The notes beneath the pieces were generated by a model that saw only the letters and a list, made by a program, of their open reading frames with translations, was not told the DNA's origin and did no database searches. This document shows positions 55,047-63,140 of a stretch of 64,000 nt of DNA, one piece after another; positions within the stretch are counted from its first letter, which is position 1; each line of letters starts with the position of its first letter. The stretch lies in the NCBI RefSeq assembly GCF_001425235.1, contig NZ_LMEA01000009.1, positions 480,327 through 544,326 on the forward strand, in the 5' to 3' direction. Position numbers and translations under genes: made by a program. The DNA is from Devosia sp. Root413D1 (GTDB taxonomy: Bacteria; Pseudomonadota; Alphaproteobacteria; Rhizobiales; Devosiaceae).

Positions 55047-55343
55047 ATGAGTTTGGTGTTCAAAGCCCTTGCCGATCCGACCCGCCGCCGCGTGCTGCAA
55101 CTGCTGCAAGCGGGGCCGATGAGTGCGGGTGAGCTCAGCAGACATTTCGACGTCTCCAAGCCCACCATGTCGGCGCATTTCGCCGTGCTGAAGGACGCCG
55201 ACCTGGTGCATGCCGAAAAGGCTGGCAAGTCCATTATCTATCACCTGAAACTATCGGTGCTCGAAGAGGCGCTGCTGGGTTTTGCGCATTCGTTCGGCAT
55301 CGGGACCGAGGCAACGCCGACAAAGCTGGAGACCGTGCGATGA
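55047..55343 (+). CDS. ArsR/SdpR-type regulator
   Basis: 98 residues. FKALADPTRRRVLQLLQAGPMSAGELSRHFDVSKPTMSAHFAVLKDADLV is the winged helix; there are no metal-binding Cys, and IIYHLKLSVLEEALLGF matches the SdpR group. It overlaps the SdpI-like gene by four bases. No Shine-Dalgarno is visible before the ATG, consistent with a leaderless message. Confidence 0.9.
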   Translation: MSLVFKALADPTRRRVLQLLQAGPMSAGELSRHFDVSKPTMSAHFAVLKDADLVHAEKAGKSIIYHLKLSVLEEALLGFAHSFGIGTEATPTKLETVR

Positions 55344-55723
55344 AGAAGGAAATCCTCGTAGCCCTCGCCTGGGCAACCGCCATCGTAATCGTGGCGCTGG
55401 CCGCACGGTTCGCGCGCGAGCACGGCTACATCGATCCGGAAACGACGAAGCGGGTCGTCGCGATGAACGGGCTGGTGATTGCCTATTACGGCAACCGGGC
55501 GCCCAAGGCGATCGCGCCCAGCGCACTGGCGCGGCAAGTCGCCAGGTTCTCCGGCTGGGTGCTGGCGCTGAGCGGTCTCGTCTACGCCGGCTTCTGGGCC
55601 TTTGCCCCGCTCCCCCTGGCCATGACCATCGGAACCGGCGGCCTCGCCGCCGGCGTGATCATGGTGATTGGCTACTGCATCGGCCTCAGGACCAAGCTCG
55701 GAAACGACGGCCGCGCCGCCTGA
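55340..55723 (+). CDS. SdpI-like membrane protein
   Basis: 127 residues, three to four helices. NGLVIAYYGNRAPKAI and RQVARFSGWVLALSGLVYAGFW resemble the SdpI/YhfL C-terminal part (GNxxPK and RxxxFSGW). SdpI-SdpR pairs confer immunity to a toxin in Bacillus; in proteobacteria their role is unclear. Coupled by ATGA overlap to the regulator. Confidence 0.65.
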   Translation: MKKEILVALAWATAIVIVALAARFAREHGYIDPETTKRVVAMNGLVIAYYGNRAPKAIAPSALARQVARFSGWVLALSGLVYAGFWAFAPLPLAMTIGTGGLAAGVIMVIGYCIGLRTKLGNDGRAA

Positions 55724-55786
55724 GGGGTCCGTTCTGACTGGATGCCAACCTTGCACCGGCGGCGCCGGTGCCCGAAGTGAGCTGCC

Positions 55787-57343
55787 TTAGAACCCGCCAC
55801 CCGTCTTGAAGCCGCCGCTGGTGCGGTTGCCGCTGGAGCCGGTACGGGGGCGCGAGAAGCCGCCGCCACCACCACTGGAACCGCCGCCGCCAAAGCCGCC
55901 ACCGCCGCTGCCGGGGAGCCGCCCCCAACCGCCGCCAAAACCGCCGTCGCGACGGCCGCCCGAAGCGCCGCCGCCGAAGCTCGAATCCGGCCAGCTGAAG
56001 CCGCCGCCCGAATTGCCGCCCCACGGCGAGTCCTGCCGCTGCTGTTGCGGCTGCACCCCGCCGGTCCAGTTCTGGCTGCGCCGCCACTGGCCCCAATAGT
56101 CGGCCGCGGTGATGCCGCCACGCAGAAAATCGTTGAGCAAATCGCCGACCAGCTTGTCCTCGCGGAAGGTCGAGCGCGGGTTATCGAAATTCTGCTTCTT
56201 GAACTCGTACTGGATATCCTCGAGCTCGCGCCGCCGCGCTGCCAGCGTCTTCAGCCGGGCTTTCTGCTCGCGGCTGTCGCCGTCTTCCTCGATGGCCCGC
56301 TGGCGGGATTCGTCGATCTGCTTGACGATGGTGTCGTCCTGCCCGGTCTCGGTGGCCCGCGCTTCGGCGAGCAGCGTCTGGATGTCCTCGCGGCCCAGCG
56401 CTTCGGCCAGCCCGCTCACCGCCGCGCTGAACGCCGGGTCGCTCCCCTGCGCCAGTTCGCGCTGCGCCCGGGCGCGCTCGTCGCGCTTGTCCTCGGCCCC
56501 GACCATCTCCTGGTCGATCGCCGCGATCCGCGCCTCGGCCTTCTCCAGCAGCTCGCGCGTCGGCCGCCCACCGGCCGCGTCCACCGCCGCCTTTTCGAGC
56601 TTGGTCACTTCTTCCTGCGCCGCCATCGCGATCTGCTCCTGGCGGTCGGCATGCTCACGCAGCCTGAGCGGGATCTCGTTCAGCATGGCGAAATTCGCCC
56701 GCGCCTCGGGGAAGCCGACCAGCCCGGCGATCAGGCCGTCGAAATACTGGATCAGGTTGTTCTCGCGGTAGTTCTTGGTCCCGAAGCCGCGCTCCCACAG
56801 ATACATGAACAGCTGGTCGTCGCGGTAGGGCTTGCCCTTCTGCTCGCGGTCCGCCTCGGCCTGCTGGGTCTTGCGCAGGCTCTCTTCGGCGATGTGCGCC
56901 AACTGCTCGGCGGCCTTGCGCCTTTCCGCATATTCAGGGTTCTTCACCGCTTCCACGGCTACCCGGTCGGCCAGCGCCTTCAGCTCGGCCTGCGCCTTGT
57001 CGACTGCTGCCGCCTGCTCGGTCCGTTCCTTGGCGAGCGCCGCGATCTGCTTGTCGAGCCCCTTGAGTTCGCCTTCCGCCGCGCTGAGCTCCGCGCCGTG
57101 CCGGCTCAGCATCTCGCGTGCCTTTACCTCGGCCTGGCTCAACCGGCCGGCCAGCGCCGCCTGCGAGGCCGGGTCGAGCCGTACTTCGGCCAGCTGCCGC
57201 AGCAGCTCGCTCTCGGTTTCCTTGAACTTGGTGACGAGTTCAGCCGAGCGCGCCAGGCGCTTGGCGATCTCGTCCTCCTCGCGGCGGATGTCGCGCAGCG
57301 CCTCGTCGAGGGAGCGCAGGGCCTCGGGTCCGGAAAGGCTCAT
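55787..57343 (-). CDS. long coiled-coil protein with Gly-rich tail
   Basis: 518 residues. About residues 1-170 and 225-370 are charged heptad-like helices (IRREEDEIAKRLARSAELV, KAQAELKALADRVAVEAVK); a central globular part (YRDDQLFMYLWERGFGTKNY, about 175-220) follows the first coil. The last 110 residues are Gly/Ser/Phe/Trp-rich (GGGFSWPDSSFGGG and repeats). No catalytic motif. Part of a three-gene set with the next two genes. Confidence 0.75.
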   Translation of the reverse strand: MSLSGPEALRSLDEALRDIRREEDEIAKRLARSAELVTKFKETESELLRQLAEVRLDPASQAALAGRLSQAEVKAREMLSRHGAELSAAEGELKGLDKQIAALAKERTEQAAAVDKAQAELKALADRVAVEAVKNPEYAERRKAAEQLAHIAEESLRKTQQAEADREQKGKPYRDDQLFMYLWERGFGTKNYRENNLIQYFDGLIAGLVGFPEARANFAMLNEIPLRLREHADRQEQIAMAAQEEVTKLEKAAVDAAGGRPTRELLEKAEARIAAIDQEMVGAEDKRDERARAQRELAQGSDPAFSAAVSGLAEALGREDIQTLLAEARATETGQDDTIVKQIDESRQRAIEEDGDSREQKARLKTLAARRRELEDIQYEFKKQNFDNPRSTFREDKLVGDLLNDFLRGGITAADYWGQWRRSQNWTGGVQPQQQRQDSPWGGNSGGGFSWPDSSFGGGASGGRRDGGFGGGWGRLPGSGGGGFGGGGSSGGGGGFSRPRTGSSGNRTSGGFKTGGGF

Positions 57344-57346
57344 GAC

Positions 57347-57492
57347 AGAACCTGCACAGTGACTCGCTGCGCCGAGTCAGATGGTGCGGAGCACCCGAGA
57401 ACCGGAGCGGAGCGTATGCCAATACGTGAGCACCGGAAGCGCAGGGTCTCCGTGCCAGATAGCCGGCGCAGTAGCGTCGATGTGCAGGTTCT
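57347..57492. repeat. 12-bp inverted repeats bounding an intergenic gap
   Basis: AGAACCTGCACA at 57347-57358 and its exact inverse TGTGCAGGTTCT at 57481-57492 bracket the whole gap between the coiled-coil gene and the DUF6384-like gene. A GACTCG/CGAGTC hairpin (57361-57378) lies inside. Confidence 0.55.
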
Positions 57493-58433
57493 CACCACCG
57501 TGTCACCGCTCCACCCAGCACGGGCATGACGTAGTCGACGTCGAGGAAGCCGTATTCCTTCAGCCCGAGGATATTGCGCTGCAGGATGCCGTCATCCTTC
57601 TTGTCGCTCTCCACTGCGCGATAGGTGCTTTCCGGCACCCGCACACCCCAGACGGCGACGTTCTCGGTCTCGCTGTTTTCCTCGTTGGTGACCGGCAGCG
57701 TCAGCGGCTTGCCGTCATCGCCGATCGCCTCGACCACCACGTAGTAGTTGGTCGCCGCCGTATTGACCTCGGGGAAGGTCCAGAACCCGGTTTTCTGCCC
57801 CTCGCGGTTGACGATCCTCAACTGGTATTCCTGCCGGATCTGGTCGCGCAGCCCGGTGAGCGAGGCGATTGCCTGCTCGGCGCCGGCGCGGTTGCCTTCG
57901 GCCGCGGCGGTCTTGCCGCGCCCCCGTATCTGCTCGGCCTCGGTCACCGCCTGCTGCACCTTGGTCTCTTCGAAGATCGACTGGTACAGCGCATCCATCT
58001 CGGCCGGCAGCTTCTCGCTGAGCTCGACCCGCGCCCCTTCGACCTGCGCCTGTTGGTACGGCCGGTAGGCGAAGAAATAGCCGCCCAGACCAACCACCAG
58101 GATCAGCGCGATCGCCAGTGCCGCCGGGCCCCATTTCTTGCGGCCGACATAGAGCTTGGCGAGGCTGACCCCAAGGCTCGGCTTGGGCGGCGTGTAAACG
58201 AAGCGGCTCTCGTCGAGCGCTTTCACGCCCGCCATGAGCACTGCGTCGGTCACCTCGATGCCCTGCTGCTGATAGATCTCGCGCAGCTTTTCGATCAGCT
58301 GCTTCTCGCGGGCATCGCCCGCGAGTTCGCGTTCGACCAGGTCCTGCCGGTGACGGAGCGTGTCGACCACGTCCATCGCCAGCATCACCTCGTCCAGCGG
58401 GGCCTTCTCGGCGGTCGCCGTCGTCGTGCTCAT
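57492..58433 (-). CDS. DUF6384-like protein, single membrane helix
   Basis: 313 residues. A helical cytoplasmic N-terminus (VMLAMDVVDTLRHRQDLVERELAGD, about 1-100) leads into one clear transmembrane helix (AALAIALILVVGLGGYFFAY, about 118-137), a coiled segment (about 140-205) and a beta-rich domain with YRIVNREGQKTGFW-like sequence and ENVAVWGVRVPE. The family has no known function. It is 24 bases downstream of the TelA-like gene. Confidence 0.75.
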   Translation of the reverse strand: MSTTTATAEKAPLDEVMLAMDVVDTLRHRQDLVERELAGDAREKQLIEKLREIYQQQGIEVTDAVLMAGVKALDESRFVYTPPKPSLGVSLAKLYVGRKKWGPAALAIALILVVGLGGYFFAYRPYQQAQVEGARVELSEKLPAEMDALYQSIFEETKVQQAVTEAEQIRGRGKTAAAEGNRAGAEQAIASLTGLRDQIRQEYQLRIVNREGQKTGFWTFPEVNTAATNYYVVVEAIGDDGKPLTLPVTNEENSETENVAVWGVRVPESTYRAVESDKKDDGILQRNILGLKEYGFLDVDYVMPVLGGAVTRW

Positions 58434-58457
58434 GGTCGAGCCCGTTCGCGCTCCAAA

Positions 58458-59645
58458 TTAGGCCTTCTTTTCTTCGAGGATCAGCGCGTTGCCGTCGGCA
58501 GCCAGCTGCGCCAAACGGCGCTTGCCGTCTTCGACCGCATCGCGGATCTCGGCCGAGTTCTTGGTCGCTGCATCGCGCATCTCGTTGATGATGACGCGCG
58601 ACTTTTCCTGGAACGTCACCACCGAGTCGACCAGCTTCTTGACCGCATCGGCGCGGATGGTCGGACCGTACCCGGCCCGCACCGCCGCTTCGCCCACCCG
58701 GTCGCCGATCTCCGAGAGCGTTTCGAGGCTCTTGGACATGCCTTCCTTCATGGCGTTCAGCGTCTCGGTCGATTCATGCAGGCCGAACAGCCCGGTGAAC
58801 GAGGCACTGAGCGCGGTGAACACCGTCTCGTTGGTCGAAAAGAACGAAATCGCCTGCTGGTAGACGCGCTCCTTGGCCTGCGTCGTCTGCATCAGCCGCG
58901 CCATTACCACTTCGGAAGTGGAGTAGGAGATGGTGAGGTTGTCGCTCAGGTCCTTGGCGATCTGGTAGCGGCGCTCCTCGTTCTGCAGGTCGCGCAGCTT
59001 CTCGTCGCGGTCCATCTCGAGCTTGGCGCGATCCGCCGGCGTGCCGGCGGTGAACGCCGCGAGTGCGTCGCCGGCCGCCTTCAGGATCACCTTCTTGTCG
59101 TCGAGCTTCTTGGTCGCGACGTCGAGCAGTTCGAGCGCCATCACTTCGGACTGCTTCAGCGCGCCGCGGAAATCGCGATAGGCCTCGAGGATGGTGTGCT
59201 CGCGGTCGACCTGGTTCTTGGTCTCCTTGGAGACATCGAGATAGATGTTGCGGATCTTGTCGAAACGCGAGGCGATGTCGCCGCGGCTGACCTTCATCCA
59301 GACGTTGGAAACCCGCTCCATCAGGTCGAGCTTGCCGTCGTCGAGCTGGTCGACCATGCCCTTGGCGTCGTCGCGGATCGAGTTGAAGCCGTTGGTGATG
59401 TCTTCGTAGCGCTCGCCGACATTCATCGCCGCGACCTGGCTGCGCACCACCTCGTTGAAGGCGCTCGCCTGGGTCAGCGTGCGGCCGATCAGGATGACCT
59501 TGTTTTCGTCGAGGCCGGTGATCTCGTTCAAGAGACCAGTGATCGGCTGCTCGCCTGTCTGCTCGGGCCAAATGCCGAGCTGCTTGATCGCCCCCATCGC
59601 CTTGTCGAGATACTGCAGGGGCTTTTCCATCACTTCAGTGGCCAT
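58458..59645 (-). CDS. helical protein, remotely TelA-like
   Basis: 395 residues from the ATG at 59645. Nearly all helix: ITGLLNEITGLDENKVILIGRTLTQ, ITNGFNSIRDDAKGMVDQLD, then long helices to the end. Length and the middle block (SEVVMARLMQTTQAKERVYQQA and TVFTALSASFTGLFGLHESTETL) recall TelA/YaaN proteins, but this is a weak resemblance. First gene of the set; GTCACC-TTGG-GGTGAC (59668-59683) lies 22 bases upstream. Confidence 0.7.
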   Translation of the reverse strand: MATEVMEKPLQYLDKAMGAIKQLGIWPEQTGEQPITGLLNEITGLDENKVILIGRTLTQASAFNEVVRSQVAAMNVGERYEDITNGFNSIRDDAKGMVDQLDDGKLDLMERVSNVWMKVSRGDIASRFDKIRNIYLDVSKETKNQVDREHTILEAYRDFRGALKQSEVMALELLDVATKKLDDKKVILKAAGDALAAFTAGTPADRAKLEMDRDEKLRDLQNEERRYQIAKDLSDNLTISYSTSEVVMARLMQTTQAKERVYQQAISFFSTNETVFTALSASFTGLFGLHESTETLNAMKEGMSKSLETLSEIGDRVGEAAVRAGYGPTIRADAVKKLVDSVVTFQEKSRVIINEMRDAATKNSAEIRDAVEDGKRRLAQLAADGNALILEEKKA

Positions 59646-59882
59646 TTGGATGCGTTTCCCTCTATCGGTCACCTTGGGGTGACATGATTCACGTTCTCGG
59701 CGTCAGTTGCCAATGTTGCTTATATCGGCCGCGCCTGTTTTGCGCGATATGGTGCTTAAAAGCCTCACGAAAAGGGCATCAGCAGAAGTTTGCGACAACC
59801 GTTGCAGCGCCGCCGCGGTTGTCCATCCCGATCCCGCGCACTAGCTTGGTTTCGGACGGCACAATGGCGAGGAAATGACGGC

Positions 59883-60344
59883 ATGGAATTCGGCGGCAGG
59901 TACCTCGTTTCGGCGCCCCGGCTCGCGGTCTGGCGGGCGCTCAACGACACCCAGGTGCTGAAAGCCATCATTCCCGGCTGCCGTCGCATCGACTGGACCG
60001 GCGAGACCACGCTGGAGCTGGAGATCGAGGTCAATCTCGGCCTGATGCAGCCGGTGTTTTCCGGCGACCTGGAGCTGCGCAACGTTGTGCCGGCCGAGAG
60101 CTACACGCTTGCCGGCAAGGGTCGCGGTGGGCTGCTCGGCAAGGCCGAGGCCGCCGCCGACATCGTGCTTTCAGATGCCGGCGAGCACACCCAATTGGTG
60201 TTTACTGCCAATGGCGGGGCCGATGGCGGCATCATGAAGCTGGGCAAGTCGCTGATCGGCAACTCCGCGCAGAAGCTCATCGACGGCTTCTTCGAACGCT
60301 TCGGCGAAGCCATGGGCGTCGAGGTGAAGCCGATCTCGGGGTGA
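59883..60344 (+). CDS. CoxG/SRPBCC-family protein
   Basis: 153 residues from the ATG at 59883. MEFGGRYLVSAPRLAVWRALNDTQVLKAIIPGC and LRNVVPAESYTLAGKGRGGLLGKAEA are typical CoxG sequences, and FGEAMGV closes it. CoxG helps assemble CO/xanthine-dehydrogenase-type enzymes, none of which is nearby. The 237-base gap before it shows no gene. Confidence 0.85.
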   Translation: MEFGGRYLVSAPRLAVWRALNDTQVLKAIIPGCRRIDWTGETTLELEIEVNLGLMQPVFSGDLELRNVVPAESYTLAGKGRGGLLGKAEAAADIVLSDAGEHTQLVFTANGGADGGIMKLGKSLIGNSAQKLIDGFFERFGEAMGVEVKPISG

Positions 60345-60392
60345 GGGTGTCATCACCTCGCCGCGCACGCGCGTAAACCTTCCCCGCACGAA

Positions 60393-60412
60393 TTTTGCCC
60401 ACTTGGTCAAAA
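60393..60412. promoter_or_regulatory. possible operator for the BMP transporter operon
   Basis: TTTTGCCCAC-TTGGTCAAAA is an inverted repeat with two mismatching pairs. A weak promoter follows (TTGCAG at 60429, TGTATT at 60453). No regulator gene is in view. Confidence 0.45.
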
Positions 60413-60526
60413 TTTGCGCAGCTCCCTCTTGCAGAGCGCCGGTTTGCAGGATTGTATTCCTCCCAACGCGCCGGGCTGTCAGGGCGGCATGTGCCGTTGC
60501 CGGACGCGATACAGGGAGACTGATCC

Positions 60527-61519
60527 ATGAACTATTTCACCAAGCGCATTTCTGCGCTCGCGGCTGGCGTGGCGCTGTCGGTGCTCGCCGCTGGTGCTGC
60601 GCTCGCCGATCCGGCGGTCATTTACGACCTGGGCGGCAAATTCGATAAGTCCTTCAACGAGGCGGCCTATAACGGCGCCGAGGCCTGGAAGAAGGAAACC
60701 GGTGGCAGCTTCACCGATCTCGAGCTGCAGAACGATGCGCAGCGCGAGCAGGCGCTCCGCCGCTTCGCTTCGCAGGGCGCCAACCCGATCGTGATGGCCG
60801 GCTTCTCCTGGGGCACCGCGCTCGGCACTGTCGCCGCCGAGTTCCCCGATACCCACTTCGTGGTGATCGACGCCGTCGTCGATGCGCCGAACGTGCAGTC
60901 GATCATCTTCGACGAGCACACCGGTTCGTTCCTCGTCGGCGCCATCGCGGCGCTGAAGTCGGCTACCGGCACCGTGGGCTTCGTGGGCGGCATGGACGTG
61001 CCGATCATCCACAAGTTCTACTGCGGCTACGCCCAGGGCGCCAAGGCCGCCAAGGCCGACGTGAAGATCATCGAAAACTATACCGGCACCACCCCGGCCG
61101 CCTGGAACGACCCGGTCACCGCTGGTGAGCTGACCAAGGCGCAGTTCGACGCTGGCGCCGACGTGGTCTTCGCCGCCGCCGGCGGTTCGGGCCTCGGCGT
61201 GCTGCAGGCCGCTGCCGACGCAGGCAAGTTCTCGATCGGCGTCGACAGCAACCAGAACTACCTGCACCCCGGCTCGGTGCTGACCTCGATGCTGAAGCGC
61301 GTCGACGTCGCCGTGCAGAGCTCGCTCACCGACGCGAACTTCAAGCCCGGCCTTACCGTGCTCGGCCTCAAGGAAAACGGCGTCGGTTATGCTCTCGACG
61401 ACAACAACAAGGCGCTGATCACCGACGATATCAAGACGGCGGTCGACAAGTTCTCGGCTGACATCCAGTCGGGCGCGATCACCGTCCACGACTACACCGC
61501 CGACAACACCTGCCCGTAA
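60527..61519 (+). CDS. BMP-family nucleoside-binding protein
   Basis: 330 residues. A signal peptide ends after AGAALA; DPAVIYDLGGKFDKSFNEAAYNGAE, EHTGSFLVGAIAALKSATG and VGGMDVPIIHKF are BMP/PnrA motifs, with Asp and Phe residues that line a nucleoside site in relatives. It delivers nucleosides or similar compounds to the transporter encoded next. GGGAGA precedes the ATG. Confidence 0.93.
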   Translation: MNYFTKRISALAAGVALSVLAAGAALADPAVIYDLGGKFDKSFNEAAYNGAEAWKKETGGSFTDLELQNDAQREQALRRFASQGANPIVMAGFSWGTALGTVAAEFPDTHFVVIDAVVDAPNVQSIIFDEHTGSFLVGAIAALKSATGTVGFVGGMDVPIIHKFYCGYAQGAKAAKADVKIIENYTGTTPAAWNDPVTAGELTKAQFDAGADVVFAAAGGSGLGVLQAAADAGKFSIGVDSNQNYLHPGSVLTSMLKRVDVAVQSSLTDANFKPGLTVLGLKENGVGYALDDNNKALITDDIKTAVDKFSADIQSGAITVHDYTADNTCP

Positions 61520-61529
61520 GGTCCCTCGC

Positions 61530-63140
61530 GTGACCGAACCCGTGCAGAACGGCGACAACCTTCAGCAGCGGCCTTCCGGGGCCGCTGCATCTGATCTGGC
61601 CCAGACCGATCTGGCGATCGAGCTGACCGGCATCAACAAGCGCTTCGGCGCCGTGCATGCCAACAAGGACATCGACCTGAAAGTCCGTCGCGGCACGGTG
61701 CATGGCATCGTCGGCGAAAACGGCGCCGGCAAGTCGACGCTGATGTCGATCCTCTATGGCTTCTACACTGCCGATAGCGGCGAGATCCGCGTCAACGGCA
61801 CCCCCCATGCCATCACCGACAGCCGCCACGCGCTGGCGCTCGGCATCGGCATGGTGCACCAGCACTTCATGCTGGTCGACAACTTCTCCATCCTCGAGAA
61901 CGTCGTACTCGGCGCCGAGGATAGCGCGCTGCTCGGCCCCAGCCTCGATCGCGCGAAGAAGGAACTGACCCGCCTCGCCAAGGAATACCGCCTCGACGTC
62001 AATCCCGATGCCATCATCGAGGACGTCTCGGTCGGCACCCAGCAGCGCGTCGAAATTCTGAAGGCGCTCTATCGCGGCGCCGATGTCTTGATCCTCGATG
62101 AGCCGACCGGGGTGCTCACCCCGGCCGAGGCGGACGACCTGTTCCGCGTGCTCCGCACCCTGCGCGACCAGGGCAAGACCATCATTCTCATCACCCACAA
62201 GCTGCGCGAGATCATGGCCATCACCGACTATGTGTCGGTCATGCGCCAGGGCGCCATGGTGGATACGCTCAAGACCTCGGAGACCAACCCCGAGCAGCTG
62301 GCCGAGCTGATGGTCGGCCGCCGCGTGCTGCTGCGTGTCGAAAAGACCGCCGCCAAGCCGGGCGATACCTTCCTCTCGGTCGAAAACCTCGTGGTCAAGG
62401 ACGACCTCGGCGTCACCCGGGTCAAGGATGTGAGCTTCACCGTGCGGGCCGGCGAGATCGTCGGCATTGCCGGGGTCGCCGGTAACGGGCAGTCCGAACT
62501 GCTCGAATCCGTTTCCGGCATGCGCGACCAGGCGAGCGGCATTGTCCGCCTGAAGGGCACGCCACTGTCGCTCGAAGGCGATGACGGCGCACATCGTGCC
62601 CGCAAGGCCGGTCTCGCCCACGTGCCCGAAGACCGCCAGCGCATGGGCCTGATCACCGCCTTCGAAGAATGGGAAAACGCCATGCTCGGCTACGAGGATG
62701 ACCCGGCCTATGGCAAGGGCATCATCCTCGACATCCCGGCAGCGCAGGCCCAGGCCCGCGAGCGCATCAAGAAGTTCGACATCCGCCCGGCCAACGAGCG
62801 GCTGAAGACCGCCAACTTCTCCGGCGGCAACCAGCAGAAGATCGTGCTCGCTCGCGAGATGGAGCGCAACCCGGACGTCTTGATCGTCGGTCAGCCGACC
62901 CGCGGCGTCGATATTGGCGCCATCGAGTTCATCCACAACCAGATCATCAAGATGCGCGATGCCGGCAAGGCGATCCTCGTGGTCTCGGTCGAGCTCGACG
63001 AAATCCGTTCGCTGGCCGACCGCATCCTCGTGATGTTCGATGGCCACATCGTCGGCGAAGCCGACCCCGCCACCGCCACCGAAGGCGAGCTCGGCCTGAT
63101 GATGGCCGGCGTCACCGACAAAAAGGCGGCAGCCGAATGA
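61530..63140 (+). CDS. ABC transporter ATPase, two nucleotide-binding domains
   Basis: 536 residues. First domain: Walker A GENGAGKSTL, LLVDNFS-type Q-loop, Walker B LILDEPTGVL; signature VSVGTQQRVEI. Second domain (about 285-536): GVAGNGQSEL instead of a full Walker A, NFSGGNQQKIVLAREM and LIVGQPTRGVDIGA. This asymmetric pair is normal for the sugar/nucleoside ABC class. It overlaps the permease gene by four bases. Confidence 0.95.
   Translation: MTEPVQNGDNLQQRPSGAAASDLAQTDLAIELTGINKRFGAVHANKDIDLKVRRGTVHGIVGENGAGKSTLMSILYGFYTADSGEIRVNGTPHAITDSRHALALGIGMVHQHFMLVDNFSILENVVLGAEDSALLGPSLDRAKKELTRLAKEYRLDVNPDAIIEDVSVGTQQRVEILKALYRGADVLILDEPTGVLTPAEADDLFRVLRTLRDQGKTIILITHKLREIMAITDYVSVMRQGAMVDTLKTSETNPEQLAELMVGRRVLLRVEKTAAKPGDTFLSVENLVVKDDLGVTRVKDVSFTVRAGEIVGIAGVAGNGQSELLESVSGMRDQASGIVRLKGTPLSLEGDDGAHRARKAGLAHVPEDRQRMGLITAFEEWENAMLGYEDDPAYGKGIILDIPAAQAQARERIKKFDIRPANERLKTANFSGGNQQKIVLAREMERNPDVLIVGQPTRGVDIGAIEFIHNQIIKMRDAGKAILVVSVELDEIRSLADRILVMFDGHIVGEADPATATEGELGLMMAGVTDKKAAAE

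Noticed and set aside
57381-59687. A 768-residue open frame on the plus strand.
   Set aside because: It runs opposite three well-formed genes with good starts and coiled-coil or membrane patterns; its own protein has no motif and looks like a high-GC antisense shadow.
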